Assembly: GCA_963844865.1 (NCBI GenBank)
Contig: CAWJPY010000002.1
Coordinates: 77,739-141,738 of the forward strand
Direction: 5' to 3'
Origin: CAWJPY01 sp963844865
GTDB taxonomy: Bacteria > Acidobacteriota > Thermoanaerobaculia > Thermoanaerobaculales > Sulfomarinibacteraceae
DNA: 64,000 bases
Numbering within the stretch: position 1 is the stretch's first letter; each line of letters opens with the position of its first letter. Positions 50,734 through 60,132 of this stretch are shown piece after piece. Made by a program: the position numbers and the translations under genes. Under the pieces are notes generated by a model. It had not been told where the DNA came from. It did no database searches and saw only the letters and a program-made list of their open reading frames with translations.

Positions 50734-51021
50734 CTAGTCCGACTCGCAGGCCACCTCTTCCCAGCCCCCGCGAATCGTGGTGTTGCCGCAGTAGTCCTTG
50801 CCCATGCTGTTGGGATTGTTGAGGTAGGCGAGGACGCTGGCGCAGGTCTCGTCCCCCTCGGGGGTGACCTCGCAGACGCCGCTGTACCGCGGGTTGGTGA
50901 AGCAGCATTTGCCGCCGGGCTCGGATGTGGCGCGGCCGTTGGCGCCCGTGAGCAGCAAGGACGCGCCGCCTGCGAGGAGCAGCGCGACGCCCATGAGCAC
51001 GACCCGTGGAGACCTTTCCAT
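50734..51021 (-). CDS. Small cysteine-rich secreted protein
   Basis: A 95-residue exported protein. It has an N-terminal signal or anchor (RVVLMGVALLLAGGASLLLTG), then about 60 residues with five cysteines (KCCFTNPRYSGVCEV, ETCASVLAYLNN, DYCGNTTIRGGW, VACESD). The fold is probably disulfide-stabilised, or possibly metal-binding. I recall similar short CCFTNP / GNTTIRGGW proteins in other environmental genomes but no assigned function. ATG 51021 has GGAAGGGAGG upstream. It is transcribed alone. Confidence 0.7.
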   Translation of the reverse strand: MERSPRVVLMGVALLLAGGASLLLTGANGRATSEPGGKCCFTNPRYSGVCEVTPEGDETCASVLAYLNNPNSMGKDYCGNTTIRGGWEEVACESD

Positions 51022-51178
51022 GGTGATGCCTCCCTTCCGGTTGTTTCCTGGCACTGAGTCAGTCAACATTGTCCCACGATTCGGTGCCCTCAGCAGTGGT
51101 CGGAGGTCGGCGCAGTGCGCCTTCTGGGAAGTGATGGTCTCCTTTCATCGTTGACCGTCGCACGTCGGGGGGAGCGTC

Positions 51179-52555
51179 ATGACATCGAAGAGGAGTGGAC
51201 CGCGGGGCTTCGTAGGCACTTTCGAGTGGTTCGTTCGCTCGGAGGTCTCCGGGAGCGTGCTCCTGCTGGCCTGCACGGTCACCGCCCTCGTCCTCGCCAA
51301 CTCGCCTTGGGCGTCGGGCTACAGCAACCTGCTGCACGCCAAGATCGGTCTCGCCTGGCCCGACGGGGGCTTCAAGCTGAGCCTGCACCACTGGGTGAAC
51401 GACGGCCTGATGGTGGTGTTCTTCTTCGTGGTCGGCCTGGAGATCAAGCGCGAGCTGGTGGTGGGCCGGCTGGCGTCCGCCCGCGAGGCGGTGCTGCCGG
51501 TGGCTGCCGCCATCGGCGGCATGGTGGTGCCGGCGGCGCTGTACGTGCTCGTCAACGCCGGCGGCGAAGGCATGCGCGGGTGGGGCATCCCCATGGCCAC
51601 CGACATCGCCTTCGCCCTGGGGATGCTGGCGATCTTCGGGGCCCGGGTCCCCGTGGGGCTCAAGGTCTTCCTGACCGCCCTCGCCATCGCCGACGACCTG
51701 GGCGCGGTGCTCGTGATCGCCCTCTTCTACACGTCCACCATCCGGGTCTCGGCCCTGCTGGCGGCCGTGGGCTGCCTCCTGTTGCTGATGGCCGCGATCC
51801 GGCTGCGTGTGCGCCGGCTGGGTGTGTTGCTGCCGCTCATCGGCGGCGTCTGGCTGGGGGTGTTTGCCTCCGGCGTCCACGCGACAGTGGCGGGCATCCT
51901 GGTCGCCATGGTGATCCCGGTGCGGGCGCGCATCGAGCCCGCGCGCTTCCTGGCAGCGGCTCGCGAGCGCCTCGCCCATCTGGAGAGCGTGCGGTTCACC
52001 AGGGAGAGCATGATCGACGACCACGAGCAGCTCGACGCCATCGAGTCGCTCCACGAGTGCACCGCCGACATGCTCCCTACGGGTCTCCGCCTGGAGCACG
52101 CGCTGCACCCGGTCCAGGCGTTCTTCATCCTGCCGGTCTTCGCCCTCGCCAATGCCGGCGTCGCGATGGACCGCCAGATCCTGGAGGTGGCGAGCAACCC
52201 CGTCAGCCTCGGCATCATCCTCGGCCTCGCCCTCGGCAAGCCCCTGGGCATCACCCTGGCGAGCTGGGTCGCCGTGCGCTTCGCAGGCGGCGTCCTCCCC
52301 GATGGCGTGGGCTGGCTCCAGATCCTGGGCGCCGCCTGCCTGGCCGGGATCGGCTTCACCATGTCCCTGTTCATCTCGGGCTTGGCCTTCCTCGAGGACG
52401 CTTTCGTCGCCGACGCCAAGCTCGGCATCCTGCTGGGCTCGGCAGCGGCGGCGGTGATGGGCCTCGTGGTGCTGGCGCGGGCGTTGCCGGCAGGGCTGCC
52501 CCGTGCGTCCTCGGCCACCGACCTGTCCAGGCGGTCCGCGCTCGATCGCCCGTGA
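51179..52555 (+). CDS. nhaA: Na+/H+ antiporter NhaA
   Basis: An inner-membrane electrogenic Na+/H+ exchanger for Na+ and pH homeostasis. The 458-residue protein has about 12 membrane segments. The ion-binding pair is in ALAIADDLGAVL (the two adjacent Asp of NhaA), with the ATDIAFALG unwound helix before it and the ALGKPLGI and GIGFTMSLFISGLAF helices after. It is longer than E. coli NhaA (388) because of a roughly 60-residue hydrophilic insertion (ESMIDDHEQLDAIESLHECT) before helix IX. A GGGGGGAG stretch precedes ATG 51179. Confidence 0.95.
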   Translation: MTSKRSGPRGFVGTFEWFVRSEVSGSVLLLACTVTALVLANSPWASGYSNLLHAKIGLAWPDGGFKLSLHHWVNDGLMVVFFFVVGLEIKRELVVGRLASAREAVLPVAAAIGGMVVPAALYVLVNAGGEGMRGWGIPMATDIAFALGMLAIFGARVPVGLKVFLTALAIADDLGAVLVIALFYTSTIRVSALLAAVGCLLLLMAAIRLRVRRLGVLLPLIGGVWLGVFASGVHATVAGILVAMVIPVRARIEPARFLAAARERLAHLESVRFTRESMIDDHEQLDAIESLHECTADMLPTGLRLEHALHPVQAFFILPVFALANAGVAMDRQILEVASNPVSLGIILGLALGKPLGITLASWVAVRFAGGVLPDGVGWLQILGAACLAGIGFTMSLFISGLAFLEDAFVADAKLGILLGSAAAAVMGLVVLARALPAGLPRASSATDLSRRSALDRP

Positions 52556-52613
52556 GACGGTCGGCGGCCCCCGCCCTGGCGGTACCCTCCGGCCTGTGCC
52601 ACTATCTCTGGTC

Positions 52614-53583
52614 ATGACCCAGAGCGATCACACAGCCGACCGGATCCCGACCTTCCACGACCTTGAGGCGGCGGCGGAGCGCATCGCCGCCCACGTCCAC
52701 CGCACCCCGGTTGTCACCTGCGCCGGCCTGGACAGCCTGGCCGGCGCATCGCTGCACTTCAAGTGCGAGAACCTGCAGAAGGTGGGGGCCTTCAAGGCGC
52801 GGGGGGCCACCAACGCCGTGCTCGCCCTCGTTGACGAGGTCGCCGGGCGGGGCGTCGCCACCCACTCCTCCGGCAACCATGCGGCGGCGGTGGCTCGAGC
52901 CGCGGCCATCCGGGGCGTGCCGGCGCACATCGTGATGCCGGTGACCGCGCCGCGGGTGAAGCGGGCTGCGGTGGTGGGCTACGGCGGCGAGATCACCGAG
53001 TGCGCAGCCACGCTGGAGGCGCGGGAGACTACCCTCGCCGAGGTGGTGGCCCGGACCGGCGCCGCCTTCATCCACCCCTACGACGACCCGACGGTGATCG
53101 CCGGCCAGGGCACCGCCGGCCTGGAGTTGCTGGCCGAGGTGCCGGATCTCGACGCCGTCATCGCGCCCGTGGGGGGCGGCGGTCTGCTCAGCGGCACCTG
53201 CCTCGCGGCGGCCGGTGCGGCGCCCGACGTGGAGGTGCTCGGCGCCGAGCCGGCGGCGGCGGACGACGCCTTCCGCTCCCTGCGCGACGGCCGCCGCTAT
53301 CCCTCCGAGGATCCCGACACCGTGGCAGACGGCCTCCGGACGGCCCTCTCCGACCTCACCTTCGAGATCCTGCGCCACCACGTGGCGGCCATCCTGACCG
53401 TGTCCGAGCGGGCTATCGTGGACGCCATGCGCCTGATCTGGGAGCGGGCCAAGCTGGTGGTGGAGCCGTCCGCAGCGGTGACGCCTGGCGGCGGTCCTGG
53501 AGAACCCCCAGCGCTTCCACGGGCGCCGGGTCGGCCTCATCCTGTCCGGCGGCAACGTGGACCTGGACCGCCTGCCCTTCTAG
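52614..53583 (+). CDS. Serine racemase / threonine dehydratase-like PLP enzyme (3' frameshift)
   Basis: A fold-type II PLP enzyme acting on serine, threonine or hydroxyaspartate. The PLP lysine is in ENLQKVGAFKARGA, the substrate loop is THSSGNHAAAVA, and the phosphate-binding glycines are in PVGGGGLLSGT. The length (about 322) and the absence of a regulatory ACT domain fit serine racemase, hydroxyaspartate ammonia-lyase or the catabolic dehydratase. Near 53,480 the frame shifts. The correct end continues as LAAVLENPQRFHGRRV and LILSGGNVDLDRLPF, stopping at 53,583. ATG 52614 is chosen to match the family start; upstream codons are Arg/Pro-rich. Confidence 0.88.
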
Positions 53584-53855
53584 GCGTTCCAATGGCGAGA
53601 GGCGGTGCCAGGCACCGTTCGGGAAGCGGCGCACCACCGTCTTTGAGCGCACGACCCGGTGCCAGGCACCGGCCCGCGAGTTGGGTACGCGAGAGGCATT
53701 CGCTTCGGGAACACCAGAGAGGGTGCCAGGCACCGTCACGATCGAGCCGAGAACGGTAGGCGCCGCATCTTCAACGGTGCCTGGCTCCCACTCTGGCGAA
53801 CCCGACGCGGAATCGGACGCGGAAGGCGGTCGGCGGTAGGCGCCCGACCCGATTC
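53584..53855. repeat. Repeat region with REPIN-like hairpin copy C and extra GGTGCCAGGCACC sites
   Basis: No gene is seen in this gap. GGTGCCAGGCACC occurs near 53,602 and 53,658. A third hairpin spans 53,701-53,809: the left arm (CCAGAGAGGGTGCCAGGCAC) starts at 53,714 and its near-inverse (GTGCCTGGCTCCCACTCTGG) at about 53,777. The outer arms CGCTTCGGG and CCCGACGCG are near-inverse. A GGACGC-type tail follows to about 53,830. Confidence 0.65.
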
Positions 53856-54452
53856 CTACTGGAGTGTGAAGGGGATGCGCATCTCCCCTTCCTTGAGGCC
53901 GACCACGAGCACGTACTTGCCAGGCTGGACGCCGCCCGGCACGTGGAAGTAGAGGCGCCCGAAACAGACCCGGTAGACGTTCACGAACGCCGACTCCTGC
54001 ACCACGTGGGTGCCGCTGCTGAAGAAGTCCAGGAGGCACGGCCTGCGGCCACCCCAGTAGTCGAGGGGCTCACCGGCGATGTTGGCCCGGGCGATCTCCG
54101 CCCGGAGCTGGTTGTAGGCGTCCAGGAACTCCTTCTGGGTGGCCAGGGGAGCGGTCTTGCCGTCCGGCGTCTCAACCGAGATCTTGGTGCGGGCGATCGC
54201 CACCGACTCGCCCTCGGTGCCGGTGGCGGCGAAGTCCAGGAACAGCCACTTGGAGCCGAGGGTGTCATCGGCGAAGCGATAGCCGACGGCCGCCTGGATG
54301 TTCGAACCCTCATACTTCACCACCGCCGAGCCGACCTGCTCCACCTTGGACTCGGCCGCGAATGCCTGGGGGACGGTGCCTGCGGCAAGGAGCGCCACCA
54401 GTGCGAGGAACGTGAGCGTGTGCGTCTTTCGGGACCCTGTAACGAGATTCAT
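53856..54452 (-). CDS. Hypothetical secreted protein
   Basis: I do not recognise this gene. It encodes 198 residues with a signal peptide (THTLTFLALVALLAAGTVPQAFA), then a beta-rich domain (NIQAAVGYRFADDTLGSKWL; YVLVVGLKEGEMRIPFTLQ at the end). Two cysteines (GGRRPCLLDFF and VYRVCFGRLYF) could form a disulfide. AAGGGGGG precedes ATG 54452. It is transcribed alone and divergent from the lipoprotein gene. Confidence 0.7.
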   Translation of the reverse strand: MNLVTGSRKTHTLTFLALVALLAAGTVPQAFAAESKVEQVGSAVVKYEGSNIQAAVGYRFADDTLGSKWLFLDFAATGTEGESVAIARTKISVETPDGKTAPLATQKEFLDAYNQLRAEIARANIAGEPLDYWGGRRPCLLDFFSSGTHVVQESAFVNVYRVCFGRLYFHVPGGVQPGKYVLVVGLKEGEMRIPFTLQ

Positions 54453-54672
54453 GGAGTACCCCCCTTTCTATCCATTCCCTCAAACAGATTCCTGAAAAGG
54501 CCGATTCCTCGAATGGTGATGTCCGACCAGGCTCGGGTGACAAGGTGTGAGCGTGGATCCGGGGACAGGTATGATCGGGCCCTCCAGAGTGCCCGTGCCC
54601 CGGAACGATCGCTACTGGTCGTGCCCCGGGGGAAGACCGACCGCCGTCGGCACGGCAGGGGAGAGGAGGAGT

Positions 54673-56049
54673 GTGGTGGGAGACCGAAGGGCGATGTTGG
54701 GTGAGTGCCCGATCACGAACGCCGCCTCCCCTGCGGCGGGATGCAGGGCGGGCGCGGTGTTCTCCCTGGCGCTGTTGCTGGCCGTTGTCACCGCCGGCTG
54801 CAGCCCCGAGGCCGGCCCGCCCGATCCCTTTTCGGGCCAGGTCCTGTACGACGACATCGTCACCTACTGCACGTTCGGAGACCACCGAACGGCGTCGCCC
54901 GGGGATCTGCACGCCTCCCGCTGGCTCCAGGACCAGCTTGCGGCGGCGGGGCTCCAGACCGACCGTGTGCCCTTCACCGTGGAGCAGTTCCTCATCGATC
55001 AGCAGCAGGTCACCGTGGCCGGCGGCGTCATCGACGCCTACCCTTTGTGGATCCCCCGGGCGACCGGCCCGGATGGTGTGGAGGGCACGCTCCGGGTGGT
55101 GGAGCGCCCACCACCGTCGGGAGACAGCCTGGCCGGCGTCATTCCTCTCGTCCGCATCGAGTCGGTTCGCGACCGCTCGCTACCGATCATCGACGCCGTG
55201 GCCGCTGCCGGCGCGCCCGCGGTCTTGGCGGTGGCCCCCGATCCCAGTGGCGAGATCGTGGTCTGGAACACCCGCCGTCGGATGCCGCTGCCGGTGATGC
55301 TGGTCGCTCCCAAGGACGAGGCCGCCCTGCGCGCCGCCGCCGACCGCAGCGCCCGGGCGTCCGTGCTCTTGGACGGCCGCTTGGAGGAACGGGCGGAGGC
55401 CTTCGACGTCGTCGGCAGGATCGACGGCCCCGGGCCCCTGATGGTGGTGTCCACGCCGTACAGCGCATGGACCCTGGCGGCGGGAGAGCGGGGACCGGGC
55501 GTCGCGTACTTCCTCGCCCTGGCCCGCTGGGCGGGCCTGCGCCGGACTGACGCCCGGTGGCTGTTCGTGGCCACCTCGGGGCACGAGCTCTCAGACGCGG
55601 GTGTGCGCGCCTTCCTGGACCATGCGCCACCGCCTGCCGCAGTCGCCTGCTGGCTGCACCTGGGGGCTGCGATCAGCGTCTATGAGTTCGAGGAGACCCC
55701 GACGGGCATGGAACGGCGGGACCGGGCGTGGACAGGGACGCGGCTGCTCACCAACAGCGAGCCCTTCCTGCCGATTCTGGAGGAGGCGTTCGCGCCCGTC
55801 GTCCGTCTGCAGCCGCAGCTCGCGACCAGCGCCGGTGGCACCCTCCGGCTCCTGTTCGGTCGCGGCTACTCCGCGTTCGGCTTCGTGGGTGGCTTCCCCT
55901 ACGCCCACACCCCCATGGACGTCCCGGCAGTGACGACGGGCCCGGACATCCTCGAGCCTATCGGGCGTGCTCTGCTGGCAGCGGTTCAGGAGATCATCGC
56001 CGAGGCCGCGCCCCCCGGAGGACATGGGGCGCGAGGTGGGCGGATCTGA
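54673..56049 (+). CDS. Lipoprotein with M28-peptidase-like fold, zinc ligands degenerate
   Basis: A 458-residue predicted lipoprotein. The lipobox is LLLAVVTAGCS (Cys at about residue 43). The plan follows M28 aminopeptidases: an N-terminal helix region (DLHASRWLQDQLAAAGLQTD), a PA-like insertion (GVIPLVRIESVRDRSLPIID), then the core. The usual HxD zinc pair is STPYSAW here, the GAxDN block is AGERGPGVA, and GEE is SGHELSDAGV; only the late AHTPMD resembles the last His. It may be inactive or have changed chemistry. The start is GTG 54673 behind GAGGAGG; ATG 54694 is possible. Confidence 0.65.
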   Translation: MVGDRRAMLGECPITNAASPAAGCRAGAVFSLALLLAVVTAGCSPEAGPPDPFSGQVLYDDIVTYCTFGDHRTASPGDLHASRWLQDQLAAAGLQTDRVPFTVEQFLIDQQQVTVAGGVIDAYPLWIPRATGPDGVEGTLRVVERPPPSGDSLAGVIPLVRIESVRDRSLPIIDAVAAAGAPAVLAVAPDPSGEIVVWNTRRRMPLPVMLVAPKDEAALRAAADRSARASVLLDGRLEERAEAFDVVGRIDGPGPLMVVSTPYSAWTLAAGERGPGVAYFLALARWAGLRRTDARWLFVATSGHELSDAGVRAFLDHAPPPAAVACWLHLGAAISVYEFEETPTGMERRDRAWTGTRLLTNSEPFLPILEEAFAPVVRLQPQLATSAGGTLRLLFGRGYSAFGFVGGFPYAHTPMDVPAVTTGPDILEPIGRALLAAVQEIIAEAAPPGGHGARGGRI

Positions 56050-56128
56050 CGCGCGGGATTGTGTATGATCTCCCGCTGACGATCATGGACGGGATCCGGC
56101 CCTGGAGCGGATCATGCGAGGAGGAACG

Positions 56129-56653
56129 ATGGCGCCACTGCCGGGCCGAGGAGATCCGCGCGACACGCCGGGCTCTGCGGTCGTGCTGTTCGTCATCCTC
56201 TTCGCGCTCTGGCTGCTCCTGGCCGGTCACTACACCGCCTTCCTGACCGGAGCCGGAGCGGGCTGTGCCCTGGCCGTCACCGCCCTGGCGTGGCGGATGG
56301 GCGTGGTGGACCCGGAGGGGGTCCCCATCCGGCTGCTCCCGCGCGCCCTGCTCTATGTGCCGTGGCTGGCCAAGGAGGTGGTCAAGGCCAACGTGGACGT
56401 CATCCGTCGGATCCTGACCCCTCGCGTCAGGCCCGACATCTCTCCCCGCCTCTTCGACGTCCCCACCAGTCAGCGCACCGACCTCGGGCGGGTGCTGTAC
56501 GCCAACTCCATCACCCTCACCCCGGGCACCGTGTCGGTACGGGTGCACGGCCGCCGGATCCTGGTCCACGCCATCGCCGAGGACGTCGCCGACGCCCTCC
56601 TGGAAGGGGAGATGGACCGGAAGGTGACCTGGTTCGAAGGGGGGCGCGGATGA
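56129..56653 (+). CDS. mrpE: Mrp antiporter subunit E
   Basis: A small membrane subunit of the multi-subunit cation/proton antiporter. The 174-residue protein has N-terminal membrane helices (VVLFVILFALWLLLAGHYTA), then the family's cytoplasmic part with YVPWLAKEVVKANVDV and VLYANSITLTPGTVSV, the hallmark of MrpE. ATG 56129 has GAGGAGG upstream. The stop overlaps the mrpF start (ATGA). First gene of the operon. Confidence 0.93.
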   Translation: MAPLPGRGDPRDTPGSAVVLFVILFALWLLLAGHYTAFLTGAGAGCALAVTALAWRMGVVDPEGVPIRLLPRALLYVPWLAKEVVKANVDVIRRILTPRVRPDISPRLFDVPTSQRTDLGRVLYANSITLTPGTVSVRVHGRRILVHAIAEDVADALLEGEMDRKVTWFEGGRG

Positions 56654-56946
56654 TCGGCATGTTCGGCGCCGCCGTGGCCGGCCTCCTGGTGTGCATGGTG
56701 ATGACGCTGACCCGCGCCATCCTCGGGCCCACCGTGTTCGACCGGGTCCTGGCCGTCAACAGCTTCGGCACCAAGACCGTGCTCCTCATCGCGCTGTACG
56801 GGTTTCTGAGCGGCCGCCCCGACTTCCTCGACCTGGCCCTGGTCTACGCCCTGATGAACTTCATCGGCACCATCGCGGTCATGAAGTACACCCGCTTCGG
56901 GGATCTCGCCGGCATGGAGGACGAAGGATCGGAGGAGAGCTTCTGA
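56650..56946 (+). CDS. mrpF: Mrp antiporter subunit F
   Basis: A 98-residue three-helix membrane subunit. It shows the MrpF core GPTVFDRVLAVNSFGTKTVL and the second block DLALVYALMNFIGTIAVMKY. The start overlaps mrpE by four bases, and the stop overlaps the mrpG ATG (TGATG). Confidence 0.93.
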   Translation: MIGMFGAAVAGLLVCMVMTLTRAILGPTVFDRVLAVNSFGTKTVLLIALYGFLSGRPDFLDLALVYALMNFIGTIAVMKYTRFGDLAGMEDEGSEESF

Positions 56947-57275
56947 TGACCGTCCTCGACGTCCTCAGCTGGGTCTTCCTGGTGGCCGGCGCCGTGGTCG
57001 TCATCATCGGGGGCATCGGGCTGCTGCGCCTGCCCGACTTCTACACCCGGATGCACGCCGGTGGGGTGATCGACACCCTGGGGGCGTGGCTCATCATCCT
57101 CGGCATGATGCTCCAGGCCGGGCTGAGCCTCGTCACCGCCAAGCTCGTGATCCTCCTCGTCTTCCTGGTGATGACCAGCCCCCTGTCAACCCACGCCCTG
57201 GCCAAGGCCGCGCTCCTGCGCGGGCTCGAGCCGCTGGAAGGCCGCGAGCTCGAGCGGAGGGGTGACGATGATTAA
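56946..57275 (+). CDS. mrpG: Mrp antiporter subunit G
   Basis: A 109-residue membrane subunit. Hallmarks are GGIGLLRLPDFYTRMHAGGV and the LLVFLVMTSPLSTHALAKAA block. It overlaps mrpF and the next gene, as expected for a tightly coupled operon. Confidence 0.94.
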   Translation: MTVLDVLSWVFLVAGAVVVIIGGIGLLRLPDFYTRMHAGGVIDTLGAWLIILGMMLQAGLSLVTAKLVILLVFLVMTSPLSTHALAKAALLRGLEPLEGRELERRGDDD

Positions 57276-57852
57276 CCTCATCCACATCGTTCTCTTCACC
57301 TTCCTGGCGGTGATCGCGATCGCCATCATCAGGCTCAAGGACCTCTTCGCGGCGGTGATGCTGGCGGGCATCTTCAGCCTGCTGTCGGCGAGCCTGTTCA
57401 CGGTGATGGACGCGGTGGACGTGGCCTTCACCGAGGCCTCCGTCGGCGCCGGCATCTCCACCCTGCTCATGCTGGCGGCGCTGGCCCTCACCGGTCACCA
57501 GGAGCACCCGGAGCACAACCGGCCCAAGCTGGTGCCCCTGCTCGTGGTCGTGCTGGCCGGCGCCACCCTCTTCTACGGCACCCTCGACATGCCGCCCTAC
57601 GGCACCGCCAACGCGCCCATCCACCACCACGTGGCGCCGCGCTACATCCAGGGCACCGAGTCGGAGATCGGGGTCCCCAACATGGTGACCGCGATCCTCG
57701 CCTCCTACCGCGGCTACGACACCTGGGGCGAGACCACGGTGATCTTCACCGCCTGCATGGGGGTGCTGTTGCTGCTTGGCGACCGCCGCCTGCTCCGGCG
57801 CAAGCCGCCGGGCGGTCCCTCCCGCTCGGGACCGCAGGGGGGTGGGACATGA
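57268..57852 (+). CDS. MbhD/MbhE-like membrane subunit (DUF4040)
   Basis: A 194-residue membrane subunit. The first half matches MbhD / the C-terminal part of MrpA (AAVMLAGIFSLLSASLFTVM; DVAFTEASVGAGISTLLML). The second half (VPNMVTAILASYRGYDTWGETTVIF) matches the MbhE-like region where MrpA ends. In classic Mrp these parts are fused to a large antiporter domain, but here they form a separate gene, as in archaeal Mbh/Mbx-type complexes. ATG 57268 lies inside the mrpG end; GTG 57262 is possible. It overlaps mrpB. Confidence 0.85.
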   Translation: MINLIHIVLFTFLAVIAIAIIRLKDLFAAVMLAGIFSLLSASLFTVMDAVDVAFTEASVGAGISTLLMLAALALTGHQEHPEHNRPKLVPLLVVVLAGATLFYGTLDMPPYGTANAPIHHHVAPRYIQGTESEIGVPNMVTAILASYRGYDTWGETTVIFTACMGVLLLLGDRRLLRRKPPGGPSRSGPQGGGT

Positions 57853-58273
57853 TCCGCCACGCCATCCTCCGCGTCCTCTCCAAGCTGCTGATCCCGCTGA
57901 TCTTCCTGTTCGCCCTGTACGTCCAGTTCTTCGGCGACTACGGACCGGGCGGCGGCTTCCAGGCCGGGGTCATCTTCGGCGCTGCCGTGATCCTGTACGC
58001 CCTGATGTTCGGCCTGCGCGACGCCGAGCGCGTGTCTTCGCCCGCGCGTGCTGGAGATCGCAGTGGCGGCGGGCTCATGCTCTACGGCCGGTGGGGGTCC
58101 TGACGATCCTTCTCGGCGGCAACTTCCTGGACTACGACGTGCTCGCCCACCTCCCCACGCACGGCCAGGAGCGCGGCATCTTCCTGGTGGAGCTGGGGGT
58201 CGGCATTACCGTTGCCTCGGTCATGACGACCATCTTCTTCCAGTTCGCCAACCGGGGTCGGGACGATGATTGA
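57849..58273 (+). CDS. mrpB: Mrp antiporter subunit B (two frameshifts)
   Basis: A membrane subunit of about 140 residues when repaired. It starts MIRHAILRVLSKLLIPLIFL and has the MrpB signature FGDYGPGGGFQAGVIFGAA. Between about 58,040 and 58,090 the frame changes twice. It then continues LTILLGGNFLDYDVL and GIFLVELGVGITVASVM to the stop at 58,273, which overlaps the mrpC start. Indels in a short GC-rich stretch are the likely cause. Confidence 0.88.
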
Positions 58274-58629
58274 GCACCGGGCTCTACAACTACTGGGTGG
58301 TCATCGTCCTCATGATGACCGGCCTTTACGTGGTGATCGCGCGCGGCAACCTGCTCAAGAAGATCATCGGCCTCAACATCTTCCAGGTGTCGGTGATCAT
58401 GTTCTACGTCAGCATGGGCAAGATCAACGGCGGCACCGCGCCCATCGTCGCCAAGGGCTTCAAGGTCTACTCCAACCCCATCCCGAGCGTGCTCATGCTC
58501 ACCGCCATCGTGGTCGGGGTGGCCACCAGCGCCGTGGGGCTGGCGCTTGTGGTGCGCATCCAGGAGGCCTACGGGACCATCGAGGAGGACGACATCAGGA
58601 CCGAGGAACGGCAGGAGGAGATCTCTTGA
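58270..58629 (+). CDS. mrpC: Mrp antiporter subunit C (NuoK-like)
   Basis: A 119-residue three-helix subunit homologous to NuoK of complex I. It shows IGLNIFQVSVIMFYVSMGK and the NPIPSVLMLTAIVVGVATSAVG block, with the acidic tail common in MrpC. The start is TTG 58270, overlapping the mrpB stop; no better start lies downstream. The stop overlaps the next gene (TTGA). Confidence 0.92.
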   Translation: MSTGLYNYWVVIVLMMTGLYVVIARGNLLKKIIGLNIFQVSVIMFYVSMGKINGGTAPIVAKGFKVYSNPIPSVLMLTAIVVGVATSAVGLALVVRIQEAYGTIEEDDIRTEERQEEIS

Positions 58630-60132
58630 TCACGATCCTGCTCGACCGGATCGGGAGAAGCCTGCTGCCCCTCCTCGTGGCCGCGCCCCTGCTGTCGGCG
58701 ACCGTGTGCATCCTGCTGCGCCGGGCCCGCTGGGCGTGGTCCCTGGCCCTGGTGGTGTCCTGGGGCGTGTTCGCGGACGCCGCCTACCTGCTCTACCACG
58801 TGGTGCACTTCGGTCCCATCAGCTACGCCCAAGGGGGTTGGCGGGCGCCCTGGGGGATCGAGCTCCGGCTCGACCTCCTCAACGCCCTCGTGCTGGTGAT
58901 CGTGACCGGCATCTGCGCCGTTGTGGCACTCGCCGCGCCGCGCAGCCTCGCCCAGGAGGTGCCGGAGCGCAAGCACTACCGCATCTGGGCGCTGTACCTG
59001 CTGTGCATGACCGGCCTGGCCGGCATGACCATCACCGGCGACGCCTTCAACATCTTCGTGTTCCTGGAGATCTCGTCGCTGTCCTCGTACGTCCTCATTT
59101 CCCAGGGGACCACCCGGAGGGCGCTGACGTCCTCCGTCCAGTACCTGGTGATGGGCACCATCGGCGGCACCTTCTTCCTGCTCGGCATCGGCATGATCTA
59201 CATGGTCACCGGCACCCTGAACATCGCCGACATGGCGGTGCAGCTCTCCACGGTGGGGCCCAACCGCACCGTCCTGGTCGCCCTGGCGTGCATCGGCGTC
59301 GGGGTGGGCATCAAGCTGGCGGTGTTCCCGCTCCACATCTGGCTGCCCAACGCCTACACCTTCGCGCCGGCGATCGTGACCGCGTTCCTCGCCGCCACCG
59401 CCACCAAGGTCGCGTACTACGTGCTGGTGCGCTTCGTGTTCTCCGTCTTCGGCGTGCATCTGGCGTTCAATGAGCTGCACCTGCACGTGGTCCTATGCCG
59501 CCTGGCCATCCTGGCCATGTTCGTGGGCTCGCATCGTGGCCATCTTCCAGTCCGACATCAAGCGCATGCTGGCGTACTCCAGCGTGGCCCAGATCGGCTA
59601 CATGGTGCTCGGCCTCAGCCTGGCCTCGCTGCCCGGCCTCACCGGGGGCATCGTCCACCTCTTCAACCACGCCCTCATGAAGAGCGGCCTGTTCCTGGTC
59701 ATGGCCTGCGTGCTCCTGCGCACCGGCTCCACGAAGCTCGAGGCGATGCACGGGCTCGGGCGCAAGATGCCCCTCGACCATGGCGGCGTTCGTGCTCGGC
59801 GGCCTCAGCCTGGTCGGGGTGCCCGCCACCGTGGGCTTCGTCAGCAAGTGGTATCCTGGTGCAAGGGCGCCCTGGAAGCGGGCTGCTGGCCGTGGCGGTG
59901 CTGGTCCTGCTGAGCTCGCTCCTCGCCCTCGTCTACATCTGGCGGGTGGTCGAGGTGGCCTACTTCCGGCCGCCCCATCCCGACGGGCCCGAGATCCGGG
60001 AGGCGCCCCTGAGCATGCTCGTGCCGACGTGGATGCTGATCGGGGCCACCCTGGTCTTCGGCCTCTACACGCCGTTCAGCGTCGGCGTCGCCCAGGCGGC
60101 GGCCAAGATGCTGCTGGGGATCGTCCTCGTGA
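58626..60132 (+). CDS. mrpD: Mrp antiporter-type subunit D, first copy (frameshifted)
   Basis: A proton-channel-type subunit homologous to NuoL/M/N. The conserved Glu is in NIFVFLEISSLSSYVL, the broken-helix Lys in GIKLAVFPLHIWLPNAY, and later charges in LFNHALMKSGLFLVM. The frame breaks near 59,525, about 59,780 and several times at 59,850-59,890. Two of these fit one extra G (TCGCATC for TCCATC; CTCGACC for CTCACC). The 3' end is best read with one G fewer in GGGG at 60,116-60,119, giving a TGA at 60,130 that overlaps the next gene's GTG. The length is about 500 residues, normal for MrpD. The start is TTG 58626. Confidence 0.88.
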
